Numbered from the stretch's first letter, positions 31,355 to 43,124 are shown. The stretch is DNA of 64,000 bases from Aquatica leii (GCA_035610365.1 CM069432.1:28086354-28150353); one strand, 5' to 3'. The notes: generated by a model not told the origin, from the letters alone. A program made the numbers and translations.

Positions 31355-33757
31355 CTAGCTGTACCCTGCGCGCGTTGCATAAATTTGAAGAAAAGCCATT
31401 ACACAAATATTCAATTTATTTTGAGTAATTTTATTGATTTTGATCATGTCGAAAAAGTTGTGACATTGCAGCGTTTCGTTTCAATTCGATATTTAGTGCT
31501 GTGGGATACACAATATTTCTTGTTTTTCCATTTTGTGCGTAAACGAATAAATCAGAAGGTTTTCCGACGCATAAGCAGGCCACATAGAGCTGCCCATGTG
31601 AGAAGCACGGATTCTCCAAATTTAATCCACACACTTGCAACGATTGTCCTTGTGCTTTGGTGGTAGTCATTGCAAAATCGAGTCGCACCGGGAACTGCAA
31701 ACGTTTGAATTCGAATGGCATATCTGTCGAGATCATTGGGATACGTCGCAACAGTACGTCTTCACCTTTGAATTTTCCAGTCAAAATTCATCATCATTTT
31801 TTTGACTGAAAATCTGGTTCCGTTACAAAGTCGTGGTGGATTTATGTTTCGAAGAAGAATGATGGGTACGCCAATTTTCAATGTAAGAACGTGCGGTGGC
31901 ATGCCTGGCAAATCAAGCAAACTCAAGAATTTAGTTGGATAGTTGAGAACTTCGTCTTGATTCATCACAGTATCGATGGACTTATATGTTGTCGTTTCGC
32001 CGGGTATTCTATTCTAAATGGTGAAGTTAATGATATTGACATCGATGTTTTTGGTCGTTAATATAGCACGCGTACTGAGCCACTGATGATTTTTGTAGTT
32101 CTGTGCAATGTTTGGGAAAACTTTTTGCATCAATTCGTCTATGCTTTCTGTGATCTGACAGAAGTTCGCTGGCAAGGATTCATCAATTTGCATTTGCCTA
32201 TTTCCAATATTCATTAATTGTTTTGCAAAATTTTCAGCCGATGCATCCAGTTGTAGTTGTACACGCATGTTGGTTTTTAAGGTTAATTTCTGTAAATGAC
32301 GCCATAAAACGGATGATTTGAGACATGCATTAAGTTTATCAGCGGGTGTTGAACGTGGTATAACCGGCAGAGTTTGTCAAAAATCACCAGACAATAAAAT
32401 GAGTGCGCCACCGAAGATCCGTGCGTTTCCTCTTAAATCTTGCAGTGTACGATCAAGCACTTCCAATGCTTTCTTGTGCCACATTCGTCCCATATGATAA
32501 TTTGACACGTTTGGAGTACTTTGCCCATTTCAGAGTTTTTGCTGATGTTGCACATTGGTACCTCAGTGTTTTGCAAATTCAACGGTAGTTTCAATGCTGA
32601 ATACGCTGTTCGGCCACCATCCAAAAGAGTTGCCGCAATTCCAGATGATGCAATGGCCAGTGCAATATTATTTTGTGATCGTATGGTTGCCAAAATGAGC
32701 AAAAGAAGAACAGTCTTGCCTGTACCACCGGGCGCATCTATAAAAAACAGTCCACCGCTTTGTTCTGTGATTGCACTCATAATTCTGTCATACGCAATGC
32801 GTTGTTCTGGAACCAACTGCGGAAGATTTCTCTGAACAAATGTCCCCAGCTGGTCAAAATCAAAGTGTGTTTCTCGTTGCAAATCACAATCGAAAAGGTC
32901 GTTCGCTGGTCGGTTCGGAGCAGGCATTCCCAGTTGCACCAGTGCCTTGTTAGCGATTGCCAAACATATGTCTTCAATCAAAATCAATGCCTCATTATGC
33001 ACGTTTGGTGTGAATGGAATGTCCGGATTTTGATTCGCAGCGCGCAAACGATGTAGAATATTATCACTCATGTAGTTCTTGTATTTTGCCCAAAGATCTT
33101 TTGGATTAGATAGAAAGCAGATTGTCAATAGCAAATAACGTGCGCATTTGTTGCGGACGAGCAGTATTCGAAGCATCAGCGAGCGCAGTGTCCCAATGTG
33201 CCCCATTCTCAAGAAGATTTAATTCCTGGCTAGCTTAACGATAAGTGGCGCACAGCTGACCGCTGACTGTTCTTAAATCTTGGAAGGATGTCGGTCTAAG
33301 TACATTGATTAACAGCAATCGCAGATAGAAGCATTCTGTATTGTTCGGGTGAACAGTGTACAGACGACCCAATGCGTCACTGCAATACAAATTGGGATGT
33401 CCTTCAACTGCTTTACCTTGTTTGTAACGTTGAAACTTTTTAGCCGATGCATTCCATTTGTAGAATTCGGTACCTCAGAATAAAATAGAATCTTTGCAAA
33501 AAGATCATCTTGACACAATGAGTAAAATGCAGTTAAAGTTTTTGCCGGTGGAACCAATGCTCTTGCACGTACATTATCTGCTGTGAAGTACACGCGCTGT
33601 CCATTCTCGAGATGCACCGCCAAGTGTACTACTGTTGGATGTCGTTCATGGATTGAAAATGATAAGATGCGCCATACTGCTTCATTGTTGCTAATGTAGC
33701 GTCCAAGTTGGTATTGGTTGATTTTATCAAGCGGTGCGGTCACATTCCCTACTCCGA
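31355..33757 (-). mobile_element. Helitron, 3' part with helicase, terminus at 31355
   Basis: The minus strand ends GCAACGCGCGCAGGGTACAG then CTAG, followed by T: the canonical Helitron 3' end (GC-rich hairpin region, CTRR, insertion before T). Upstream lies only the Pif1-like helicase half; the HUH Rep nuclease domain is missing, since at about 33,757 the element is replaced by the Mutator-like gene. This is therefore a truncated copy. Confidence 0.85.
31430..33743 (-). pseudogene. Helitron Pif1-family helicase, decayed
   Basis: In order: QYQLGRYISNNEAVWRILSF and HPTVVHLAVHLENGQRVYFT (33,590-33,720), the Rep-helicase linker; RLYTVHPNNTECFYLRLLL and LRPTSFQDLRTVSG; DLWAKYKNYMSDNILHR (33,060). 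Walker A FIDAPGGTGKTVLL (about 32,725), IALAIASSGIAATLLDGGRT, and IIIWDEC (Walker B, about 32,490) come next. Then, after frameshifts, PANFCQITESIDELMQKVFP, GVPIILLRNINPPRLCNGTR and FAMTTTKAQGQSLQVCGLNL with GQLYVACLCVG (Pif1 motif VI; the usual SRV is LCV). At least five frame changes. Confidence 0.88.
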
Positions 33758-33769
33758 AGAATTTATGAA

Positions 33770-35200
33770 CGTCGTATCGTAAACATATTACACGTTTTTA
33801 ACTCTTTAAAAAAACACAGCATCAGAAATTCGGTTGTTGTTTCTTTAATATCGATATTGTTGCGGAGAGGAGATTTGGCCTACGATCCGTATTTTATACA
33901 AAGTGCAAAGTGTGTAATCTTGAAGAAAGCTTTTTTTCGGAAGATGAAACCAACGTTGACGTAAACCAAACTGCCGTTTCGGGAGCAGTGACTACTGGAA
34001 TAGGATGTACCCAGTTTTTCGAGTTATGTGCTGCGCTTGATATTCCCAAGATGTCAACCCGTACTTATTTAACGAATCAAGATACGCTCGGGAAGCAATT
34101 AATGAATGTGTTTGGGAAAGCATGGTTGAAACTGGTAGAGAAGAAGCTCGTTTAGCCCCTGAAAATAACAACGTGGATAATAACGGCATTCCACTGATCA
34201 GCGTTATTGTTGATAGAGCTTGTTCTAAAAGGTCCTACAAACGCAATTATAATGCTTCGTCTCGTGTTGCTGCCATCGTTGGTGTGGCTACCAAAAAAGT
34301 TATTATATTGCTGTAAAAAATAAATATTGCTCACTATGTACAAGGTGTGCTGCTAAAGATGAAACTATTCCAATTCACAAGTGTTTTAAGAATTGGTCAG
34401 GATCCTTCACGGGAATGGAAGCAGCTTTGATTTTAGAGGGATTTAAGAGTTCTTTAGACGTTCAAGGCGTCAAATATAATAAAATGGTTGGGAATGGAGA
34501 TAGTAATGTATATCGGACGTTCCAGGATTGAAAACTATATGGACCCAGTTGTTTCATTGAACAAATTGAATGCAGAAACCACATTTTAAAAAATTATTGT
34601 AATCATATCCACGATTTATATAAATCTAGTAGAGGGGCCCCATTACAACATTTATAACAAAAAATATTCTACGTTTTCGCACGACAATTGTAAAAGCAGC
34701 AAATTATCATAGATGCAGAGATGTACCTTTGCAAAGAAAAAATATTGATTGAAAACAAGATATCATGAATGAACCAAAACATATAATGGGGGATTATAGT
34801 GATCGCGGCATATATTTTTGTAATGGTTCTAAACCAAGTAAAAAAGTGTTGTATTCACTTTTTAAATTGCACTCCATTTTTTTGCGGTTTCAAATTATTG
34901 TGAGTAGGGTAAAAAATCACGCATCAAGTCTATTGGAAAATACTAACCACGTAGAAAATTTAAATTCAATTATAAACAAATTAGTGGGAGTTCAGCGGAT
35001 AAATTTTTCACAAAAAGGAAATGATCAGGCTAGATGATGGTAGCTGCTCTCAATTATAACATAAGAAAACCAACTCTTACTAATGTGCAGGCAAAATTAA
35101 ATAAGGGGTGAACTGTTGTAGGTCTAAATACTAAAAAACATTGTATTGTTAAGAAAAAGAAGACACCATTAGTAAAAAAAACTTTTTGAAACCTTGTGCT
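33770..35200 (+). pseudogene. Mutator-like transposase 2, decayed
   Basis: RRIVNILHVFNSL opens near 33,773. It continues with KVCNLEESFFSEDE-type residues, NQTAVSGAVTTGIGCTQFFE, ALDIPKMSTRTYL, GREEARLAPENNNVDNNGIP, ISVIVDRACSKRSYKRNY (family VVVDGAWxKRSY; Gly is Arg), NASSRVAAIVGVATKKV, CFKNWSGSF-like residues with MEAALILEGF, KYNKMVGNGDSNVYRTF (family GDGD; first Asp is Asn) and NTNHVENLNSIINKLVGVQR. This is the same broad family as the fragment at 13.9 kb but a different subtype. Frame changes occur about every 200 bp. Confidence 0.82.
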
Positions 35201-35204
35201 TTAG

Positions 35205-35690
35205 CAAATTCTGAGTACGGTCATATTCCTGCAGATGATCTACAATCAGATTAATTAGAGGAATTCAAGAGTAACTATTTGGCAACGTTATCGGTTTTAG
35301 ACATAAAAAACTTGAAGAAGAAACTAAAGGTCAAAGTTCTAATCCACGTTTGCTTGCAGTTCGTTCCGAAAGACAAACTGCTAGCAGTTTTGGAATAGTG
35401 TGAATGCGCACAAACACTTTCACAGTCAATATAGTAAAAACAATTTTATGTGCTCCAAATCTAAGATGCAGTTCATCCATCCAACACGGAATTTCCAACG
35501 AAGACAAAACGATTCAACCTTTTGAAAAGAAGATTGTGTTGAAAGTCCAAAAGTGTGATTTGTTTGTGGATCATGATAACAAATATCTTGGAACATCACC
35601 AGACGGTCTAGTGGAGGCAAATGCTCATATGTTTGTATTCCGGAAAGTATGGTGCCGTGCGCGAAGGAATTCTAAATAAATCTATAAATT
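35205..35690 (+). pseudogene. YqaJ-like exonuclease domain following the Mutator-like gene
   Basis: From 35,330: KGQSSNPRLLAVRSERQTAS then SFG, a stop, TVKTIL-like residues, and in the frame 35,404-35,679 APNLRCSSSIQHGISNEDKT, VLKVQKCDLFVDHDNKYLGT, SPDGLVEANAH. YqaJ/lambda-exonuclease folds carry E..RLTASNFG, the GIxxE helix, LGASPDGLV (Asp) and then E-I-K-C; the EIK part is missing here. Some arthropod elements encode Mutator-like and YqaJ domains together, and the order and spacing here fit one element. Confidence 0.75.
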
Positions 35691-36020
35691 ACTTGAAAGT
35701 TATAAATTTTTATTTAATTTAATTTTTTAAGTATAAATTCTATATAGTGATGTGGGGATTTTTGACCATCACTATATCAAAGTTCAACTACATTTGGAAC
35801 CGTTTTACATTACTATTACATTTAAAAACTCGATTATTATTATTATTATCAAATTCAGACGCATATCGCTAAAATAACTAGATATTTTTCTTTTATTGTG
35901 AGATTACAACTATTTACAATAAGAACAATAATTAAATGTCATTAGTCGCATTTTTGAAGTAGAATTAATGGTTACTGGCCCAGAGGCGAGGTTATAAAAA
36001 CCTTTATCATATGAGGTTAG
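35691..36020. other. AT-rich spacer
   Basis: Non-coding sequence with an ATT/ATTATTATTATT microsatellite near 35,838-35,850. No TE end could be assigned. Confidence 0.5.
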
Positions 36021-37625
36021 CAACCCATGCGCGGAAAAGGACTAAGAATTGGAAGAAAAACATTTTAAGAGTAGGAAGCTGGAATGTAGCATCTTGGGCA
36101 AGAAAAAGCCAAGAAATAATAGTGATGAAAATCTGCAACCACATATAATCCACATCAAATACACGGGTTATAGATTACTAAAGACATCTTTCATATTTGA
36201 ACATAAAAACTTACATGTAATATCTGTGTATGCGCCAGATACAAGAAAAACCAACGAGGAAATAAGCTCATTCTACAATGAACTGCAACAAATCATAGAT
36301 AGAATTTACCAATCAGAGCAAATATTGATATTGGGTGACTTAAATGCAAGAATAGGCATTGAAAATAAATTCAACGAAGAACATATAAACAAAAGTGGTG
36401 AAAGTCTGATACAATTTTGTGCAGCCAATGAACTGAGGATCACGAATACTTTCTTTCCTCATCAACTGCAGCATAAGATAACGTGGTCCAACACCCGGGG
36501 AAGCAGATTCACTATAGATTACATAATTTCAATTAGAGCAGTAGATCCATAGAAAATTTTAGATGCGAGAGTCTCTAGTACTTAGCAAGCTGCGTATGTC
36601 CATACAATTTCTGAAGAAAAAAACAACGACTACTACGGAAAAAATAAACAAAGAACTTATTGAGAACGCGACTATAAAGATGCTATATAAATCTAGGCTC
36701 CAGAGCATTATTCAAAATAATCCCATACAAGAACTGAACGACTTGGAAACAAATTGGAATAAATTAAAAACAAACATCTTAAAGGCATCAAAAAAAGCTT
36801 TAGGGAAAAGAACGTCAACCACAAGCGGGCGACTTGCTGAACCTTGGTTGTATGTAGCCGAAAGAAACAGGGTAAACAACCAAATTCGGGAAATTAAACG
36901 AAACGACTGGCAAGCCTTCACAAAAGATATGGAGAGAGATTTATACGACTCACAGAGAAAAGTGTGGAAGACAATCAGAATCTGGAAATAAACAATAAAC
37001 GAGTTCATCCAAATAACCAATATATCATCGAAAGAATGGGTTAAGTACATCAATTCCTTGTTTAACAACAAAGAATTACAAAAAAAAATCAACCAGTAGA
37101 GCCAGCAAGAATCGAAGAAAAATCGATTGACGATGGATGCAATTTTTACGTTACGACAAATTGCGTAAAAATCCATCGAGTTTGATAACCCCGCTTTCTA
37201 TGTTTTAATGATTTGACGAAGACTTCTGACCGCATACAATTAAATGACGTTCTAAAAATACTGGAAGAAAACCGAGTACACCAGAAAATAATTATGACAA
37301 TAAAAAATCTCTACTGACAACGTGGCTAAACTGAGCGTCAACAACAGCTGTACTGAAGAAACTCCAATAAACGCAGGTATTCGGAAGAAGATAGCTTAAG
37401 TCCTTTACAGTTCAACATCGTTATGGGTAGAATTATACCTAAAATCAAACTTATAAATCGAGGCTACAGATTAAGTAAAGAAAGCATAAACATCTTATGC
37501 TACGCGGATGATGGCGCCTTAATAGCAGAAAACGAAGCTGACCTGCAACGATTGGCACATGCATTTTACTTGGAAGCTTCCAAATTTAACATGAAAATTA
37601 AGATCGATTTTATGTTCGATTGCAC
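36021..37625 (+). mobile_element. LINE-B, decayed and internally deleted
   Basis: A third LINE family, distinct from A/D and C. It begins in or just before the endonuclease and ends abruptly after the RT YADD block, where a gypsy fragment in the opposite orientation starts (about 37,625). Confidence 0.8.
36040..37625 (+). pseudogene. LINE-B ORF2: EEP endonuclease and RT
   Basis: Endonuclease: LRVGSWNVASWARKSQEII, a deletion that removes the first catalytic Glu region, HIKYTGYRLLKTSFIFEHK, LHVISVYAPDTRKTNEEI, ILILGDLNARIGIENKFN (36,330-36,380), LRITNTFFPH and SRFTIDYIIS (36,505-36,535). A 142-codon frame (36,563-36,991) is the linker. RT: KTSDRIQLNDVLKILEENRV, GIRQEDSLSPLQFNIVMG and NILCYADDGALIAENEADLQ (37,490-37,545) with intact YADD. 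Several stops and a missing RT N-terminal palm. Confidence 0.85.
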
Positions 37626-38460
37626 CAGTTGTTGTTAATACATCTTTGGTAAATTAAATATGTCGAAATAATTGTTACAAATGTTTATGATTGAATTTTT
37701 TTCTTCAGTGTTCAATTGATCTAATCTTCAATTTTTTATTAATGTTGCCCTACGATTAATGATTTTAGATTTTTCATCTTTGCAATTTATATTCAAATTA
37801 AGAGATTCGGATGGAATTTTGTCTAAATGAACCTAAATTTGGCCTATCGTTTGATGAATGATTCTACAGTTTAAAATAGTAGCATAAGTTTTGTTATTAG
37901 GATTAACTTTGACAATTGCTTTTGATAGATGAATTCCTTTTTGTAACTCAATTTCTGAAACCATATCTTCACTGATTTCTGGATTCGGAATATTGATTGC
38001 AATTAGGGTTTTGCTTCTTGCTTTGAGAGTAAAAATTTGATTAAGTGATTTCAGATTCTTTTGAGAATTTGTGTTAGAATTGAATGATTGATTTGAACAT
38101 AAAAATTCATTTATTTTTGGATTAGTAATTACATTTAAAGTAGTAAATCTGAAGTAGAGTTTAAAAGTGAATTTGGGATTAACGTTGTTTGTGATTTAAT
38201 ACTTGGAACCCGATTTGAAGTTAGAAGGTTCGATTTAGAAGTATAATTAGAAATGGAATCAACGTTAGTATTTTCAGAGTACATTTGTAATAGGTTTGAA
38301 ATTGATTTAAGAGATAAAGTTTTTGTTTGAAAATCTATTTTTGCATTTTCAGTGAGTAAAATATCTTTAGGGACGTTCGTAGCTTGATTAAGGATATGAA
38401 ATTTTACTGTTAACTGTTGGTTTTGGAATTGAAATTTTCGTGAAACTTATAATTATTTAC
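37625..38460 (-). pseudogene. gypsy-3 pol fragment: end of protease to start of RT
   Basis: Minus strand: FHILNQATNVPKDILLTENA then KIDFQTKTLSL (end of retropepsin; the usual DGILG is decayed), FTLKARSKTLIAINIPN, EISEDMVSEIELQKGIHLSK, AIVKVNPNNKTYATILN, and finally RLDQLNTEEKNSIINICNNY with FDIFNLP (pre-RT). It resembles the matching region of gypsy-2 (41.7-42.4 kb) and so is a relative of the errantivirus-like lineage. No LTR attached. Confidence 0.72.
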
Positions 38461-38469
38461 AGCTTTTTT

Positions 38470-38720
38470 ATTGCATACTAGAAATCAACATCATCGATAG
38501 TGTATATCCTCGTTTTACTGCTTGTTCCATATTCGTTTGAGAAAATTTCTTATAAGTTTCAAACAAATTCTCGACTATATTATCTATTACTTCAGTAATA
38601 ACTTTACTGAAGGTCGAACGTTCCACACCCAACATGCATACTGTGTGCAATACTTTGCTGGTAGCACCCTGTTATGTCTTAACATATCAACCAAAAACAT
38701 AGAGAAATATTTTTGACAAT
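38470..38720 (-). pseudogene. Possible PIF/Harbinger transposase fragment
   Basis: Codons in two frames give CYQQSIAHSMHVG-like residues and VERSTFSKVITEVIDNIVEN with LFETYKKFSQTN. This resembles the HARBI1 N-terminal region (...G.YQ..VG..H..SQ.TVSR.I..V...I....  .I.FP). It is only about 80 residues, with no catalytic residue and no TIR. Confidence 0.5.
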
Positions 38721-40340
38721 TGAAAGCAACGTTGAAATTATTCTTCCCTTAATTCAAACTTTATTGATTTCAAAAATTTAATGTGTAAACTACTCTACAT
38801 ACCTTCTGTAAGCATTTTCGAGTGCTTCAAAAAGTGCTAAATTTAAAATATGTCCAAAATTCATAACTGAGTTTAAAATAAATCGTTTTTTTAGATGGAT
38901 ATGATAAGATGCTACCAAACGTTAGATCAAAACAGCATGTTAAATAGAGACGTCAAGTAATTGGTATTATGTTACAAGATAACATAAACGGTAAATACAA
39001 AACTGTTAATGGGGATACGTCACACCGATTTGAGAAATATAACATAACACCAGGATAACGTGTATGTTACAAGTAACGTAAACCATAAATCACAGGGCGA
39101 AAGATTAGAAGTTGTCAAAATCTAGTACATAAACACTGAATGTTTTTTTATTAAATGTTTAGTAGCACCTGATTACAAAACATTTTTTTCTATTATTTGC
39201 ACATTTGCACAGTTTTATTTAAACGTTATTTGAATGCAAATTGTATTTTTGCTATATTTTTATTGTAAGTTATTAAATTTTTTCTCGATTTTTTTTTATA
39301 TTTATAGTAAGTTTTTTTTGTTTCATGTAATTATATACAAGTTTGATCTATCTTATACCAACTGTAAGTGGATTTGCATTTTTATTAATTTTTTATACCG
39401 TTATAACGTTTTATTATGTTTAATGCAACTCAACACTTAATGTAACCTAAAATTATTTAGTCAATCTTTATTATTTCATACAATCATATATTAAAGTAAT
39501 TAGAAAACGACACAAGCAGTAAATAATGTTTTTTACAGGTGATTTTATTAATTTATTGATGCGTACATGCATAATTTTTTCATGAACTTTAAATATACAT
39601 ATTTTGAAAATGTATAACGAATTAACAACCTTTGAGCATTAAATAAACATTAAACACAATTGTGTATAATGGTGGTAAATAAGAACGAACAATTCGTTTC
39701 TGATGTAACGTTATACCATCTAGCCGTTTTGAAATTTACTTTTATTTTATTAATATTGTATAATTATTGGCTATCTCAAAAACAGAACTTTTTTTTTTGA
39801 TTAAATTGCGGATATTTAATTTATTTTTGATGCAAATTAAAAGCAGTTATTATACCAAAGCAAAAAAGTTGTAAGATTTAAAAAAAAAAGTTGTTTACAG
39901 TTGCAAAATAATAAATAAGTTTTTTGTTAGAATAAATACGACATTTACAGTTTTGTTTTGTAAGAAACGTAAAACTAATAATAGGCTAAGCGAGTAAAAA
40001 AATTGTTTCTTAAATTGTTATCTGATACTTAACAAATTAATTTCTTCTAACGCATTTTTTTTTTGAAGAAACAACATTATTTTTTAATTATAAATAAATA
40101 CAGTAATAAGCTAATAAGTCAACGCCATTACTTTTTAAATTTATTTTTGATTGATTGAAATTTAATAAACACTATATTAAAACGTCATTTTTAAATTTTT
40201 TTTATTTCAATTTTTAAATATATAATTTAACGTCCTTTCTGTAGTTTTAATTTTGGTGGATTAAAATAAAATCTCTAATTGAAATGTTTTTTAATTAATA
40301 TTTTTTTAGGGTAAATGGTGCATAATTTATTTTATATTAA
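38721..40340. other. Very AT-rich gene-free stretch
   Basis: Homopolymer-rich DNA without recognisable TE protein; the frame 39,234-39,440 is low-complexity Phe/Tyr/Leu. GATAACATAAACGG and related CATAAACG/GTAACGTAAAC words recur between 38,940 and 39,090 but do not form a clear repeat array. Confidence 0.45.
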
Positions 40341-41020
40341 TCTACAAGCTTTCGAACTTGAGCTAAGTTCTTCGACAGGCAGTATAAATTAAACAATTTT
40401 CCATAAAAGTTGAAAATAATAACCAAATTCATTTCCTAGACATCCTCTTATTAAAAATTCTAACAATATCCTAATTAATTGGTTCTCTAAAACTACGGCA
40501 TCCAAAAAAATTATTAATTCCCTATCAAAACATTCCCATAATCAAAAAATAAACATAATCAAATCCATCAAAATCAAAATCAGTTTTACAAGAAAAACTT
40601 AAAAATTATACAACAAATCCTACATAATAATAATTATTCGTCTTACGTAATCAAACGTGTATCCACCACTAACATTCCAACGCCCAATCCTGATTCTCCT
40701 CCGATGACCACTGTGTTAAGTACCACGAATACTGACAGTATCGTGTATGCCAGTTTAATTAATGTTCTGGGTCTTAGTCACTTTATATTATAACAACATA
40801 TTATACAACAAATTTTACACTGATTTAAAAGAAAAAAACTAATGATCTCGAAAATCTGGCTTCTTCTACAAAATTGATTGCAATGACTGCGACAAATGTT
40901 ATATCGGTCAGACTAAACAAAAACTAAAAAACCGTATTTAAAACCACAAGTACGACTGTAAAAAAAACTAATAACTTTTGCAAGTATATAATAATCTATT
41001 AAAAAAAATGAACATAAGAA
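40341..41020 (+). mobile_element. Penelope-like element 2 fragment
   Basis: Antisense hammerhead-like motif (40341-40380), then ENNNQIHFLDILLLKNSNN, ILINWFSKTTASKKIINSLS and KHSHNQKINIIKSI (RT C-terminal region, 40,412-40,570). Later KSGFFYKIDCNDCDKCYIGQ and TKQKLKNRI (GIY-YIG nuclease, 40,850-40,945). Stops throughout. A pLTR remnant upstream in antisense and the truncated RT repeat the architecture of Penelope-1, though the sequences are from different families. Confidence 0.78.
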
Positions 41021-41179
41021 GTTCTTATTCCAGGTGTGTCATTGTAGCAGTGGCATTTAGATGCAGCAACCATTGCTTCCATTTGTGTCTGTTATTTTGC
41101 ATTTAAATATTTTTCTAAAAAGGTGGATAAATCCACTATATTTACACGTTTTATAAAACACATATATTCCTATAAATGG

Positions 41180-41520
41180 CAATATGGCATATGGGATACT
41201 TGTGAACCAGCTACTATGTCTAATAATATGTGTTTGATTAATTTCTTCTGTTTTTTTTTTCTATTAATTTTTTTTTGTGGGAGGCCAATTTGAGTTCATC
41301 TAAGCATATGTTTGAAAAGTGGACTGGACTGAGAGGTACAGCACCAAAGTCTTTGTATTTCCGCAATCATCTTCGATCACCTTCTTCTAGAGTTACAATT
41401 CCAACATGATTTAATATTACGTCTTTAAGAGGTTTATTTGAGCATAGTATTGTTAGAATTTCAGGCTGTGATGGGGTGAATATCCATTGATTATTTTTTA
41501 TAGAATGCCGATATTATACG
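41180..41520 (-). pseudogene. env-like remnant of gypsy-2
   Basis: Minus-strand codons contain a segment with PEILTILCSNKP and VILNHVGIVTLEEGDRR, resembling the cysteine-containing region of errantivirus/baculovirus F-type envelope proteins. Roughly 100 residues, frameshifted, with no signal peptide, fusion peptide or membrane anchor visible. It is non-functional. The assignment rests on one conserved stretch and could be wrong. Confidence 0.5.
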
Positions 41521-41539
41521 AGAATGTTGGAATTTACTT

Positions 41540-42420
41540 CAATTTTGTGAATATGAGGATACCGATAAGTTCTACTAACTGTTGGAGTAGAAGTAGTTGT
41601 AGGAATCTCATGAAAAATGGCATTGGTACAAGTAATAGAAAATATCACTGAACCCTTTAGAAGTTTCTAAAAGATTATCTTGTTCTTTAGGGTTTGAGTG
41701 TTGAATGCGTAACTGACTCATTAGATTTGTATTTCGTAATTTTTAATTAGTAGATTTGATTAAATTGTTTGATTTGATATCATAAAGAGAAAATAGAGGT
41801 TTTAAATCAATATCTTGTAGATAAGTACATTGCGATTGGAACTGAGAATCAGTAGATGCATTATAGAGAGAATTTGGAATAGGTTCGAATTCTATAGAAA
41901 TATTACCTATTTCTTGTTTTTGTTCAGATACATTTAAAATAGTAGCATAAGGATTAGATTTTGAATTTACATTAACAATAGCGTTACTTAGATATACTTG
42001 ATCTGAGATTTTAGTTTCTGGAATTATTCCTTTATTAGTTTTGGTTAATTTGAAAGATGGACATAGAAATAATTGCATTGCTTGGAATGTGTTTACGATA
42101 ATCGATTAGAGAATTTTTCCCTTTAAGATAATCGTTACCTAAGATTCCATCGTAAGGAATATTAGTTTGTTCACTAATTGCTTGGAAAGTATAAACTGCA
42201 TCAAAAATATTTAATTTAGTTGTTCTTAGAGTAGAATTTGATTTGTCTTTATTGACTCCTTTGATATGGATTTTATTATCTTGGTTTAATTTAAATGAGT
42301 GTTTAAGACTTTGCGCTTTTATAATAGATACATTTGCTCTACTATCGATTAGTAATCGAAGAAAACCATTTTTTGATTGAAAAAATATTATTTAGATTGA
42401 GAGTTAAAATTGTGCCACAA
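41540..42420 (-). pseudogene. gypsy-2 protease, linker and start of RT
   Basis: Protease: FLRLLIDSRANVSIIKAQSL (about 42,310-42,370; the active-site DTG/DSG is DSR) and IPYDGILGNDYLKGKNSLID (about 42,100-42,160). Linker: frame 41,743-42,078 with IPETKISDQVYLSNAIV and PYATILNVSEQ. Then NPKEQDNLLETSKGFSDIFY and, in another frame, NAIFHEIPTTTSTPTVSRTY, the first part of RT. A mutated active site and stops make it inactive. Confidence 0.75.
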
Positions 42421-42539
42421 TTGAAATATCCTCTTTGCATTCCTGTCAGATGACTTCTTCGCGTTTTTTGGATTTTGAAAAGTTTTTTGTTGAAAATAAT
42501 TATTGGAGTTTTGATTTGAAACATGATTGTTATTAGGAG

Positions 42540-43000
42540 GTCGTTTCCAACATTCTTCAATGCGATGACTGCACTAATGGCTATTTTTAATGTAGATTTA
42601 ATTCTGATGGTATATTGCTGAACAGTTTATTTAGGGTACTGTTGAAGAGAAGTTAGGTCATTGATGATTTGTGCATAATATTTTTTATCGTGGCACGTTG
42701 TTTTTAAGATTTTTTTTAAGATCTACCCATGATGAAAATCTTCTATTAGTGCAAGCTCTATTACAATCAGCTAAGAATTCCAATTTCCAGCAAAGGGATG
42801 TACAAATTTAAATAATGTAGAAATTGGGATTGTTTCTGTATCTGAGATATTGATTTCAGAATCTAATTCTGTTTCTGGTATTAAAGAAGGATAAATTTAA
42901 TTGGTAGGAGTCTTTGCTCAAACTTTGACTTATAGTAGGATTACGAATGATGGTTGCATGGAACTGGTTTGATTAGCTTTGAAGTTTTCTATGTTTCTTG
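42540..43000 (-). pseudogene. gypsy-2 Gag remnant
   Basis: Minus strand: ISTLFKFVHPFAGNWNS (about 42,790-42,840), ILKKILKTTCHDKKYYAQII with NDLTSLQQYPK, TVQQYTIRIKSTLK, and a knuckle-like CSHRIEECWKRPP (about 42,545-42,585). The block order matches the Gag of gypsy/errantivirus elements: capsid FxG core, QKPxE(S/T)V..Y..R, then CCHC. Stops and a shift are present. Confidence 0.65.
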
Positions 43001-43099
43001 TTGTCCTGATGATCCGGAAACCACTTAGTGTGTTGTTCTGGATGCTGGAGTTCTTGACTTTAAGGTGTTGGAACACGCCAGATTTATTTGTGTTTTTGC

Positions 43100-43119
43100 C
43101 ACCCCACACCTGACACCAA
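43100..43119 (-). other. Candidate primer-binding site of gypsy-2
   Basis: TGGTGTCAGGTGTGGGGTGG begins 5 nt after the LTR end on the minus strand. Starting with TGG fits the CCA end of a tRNA primer. The tRNA was not identified. Confidence 0.5.
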
Positions 43120-43124
43120 TTTTA

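Noticed and set aside
39234..39440. 68-codon plus frame
   Set aside because: Low-complexity Phe/Tyr/Leu translation of AT-rich DNA.
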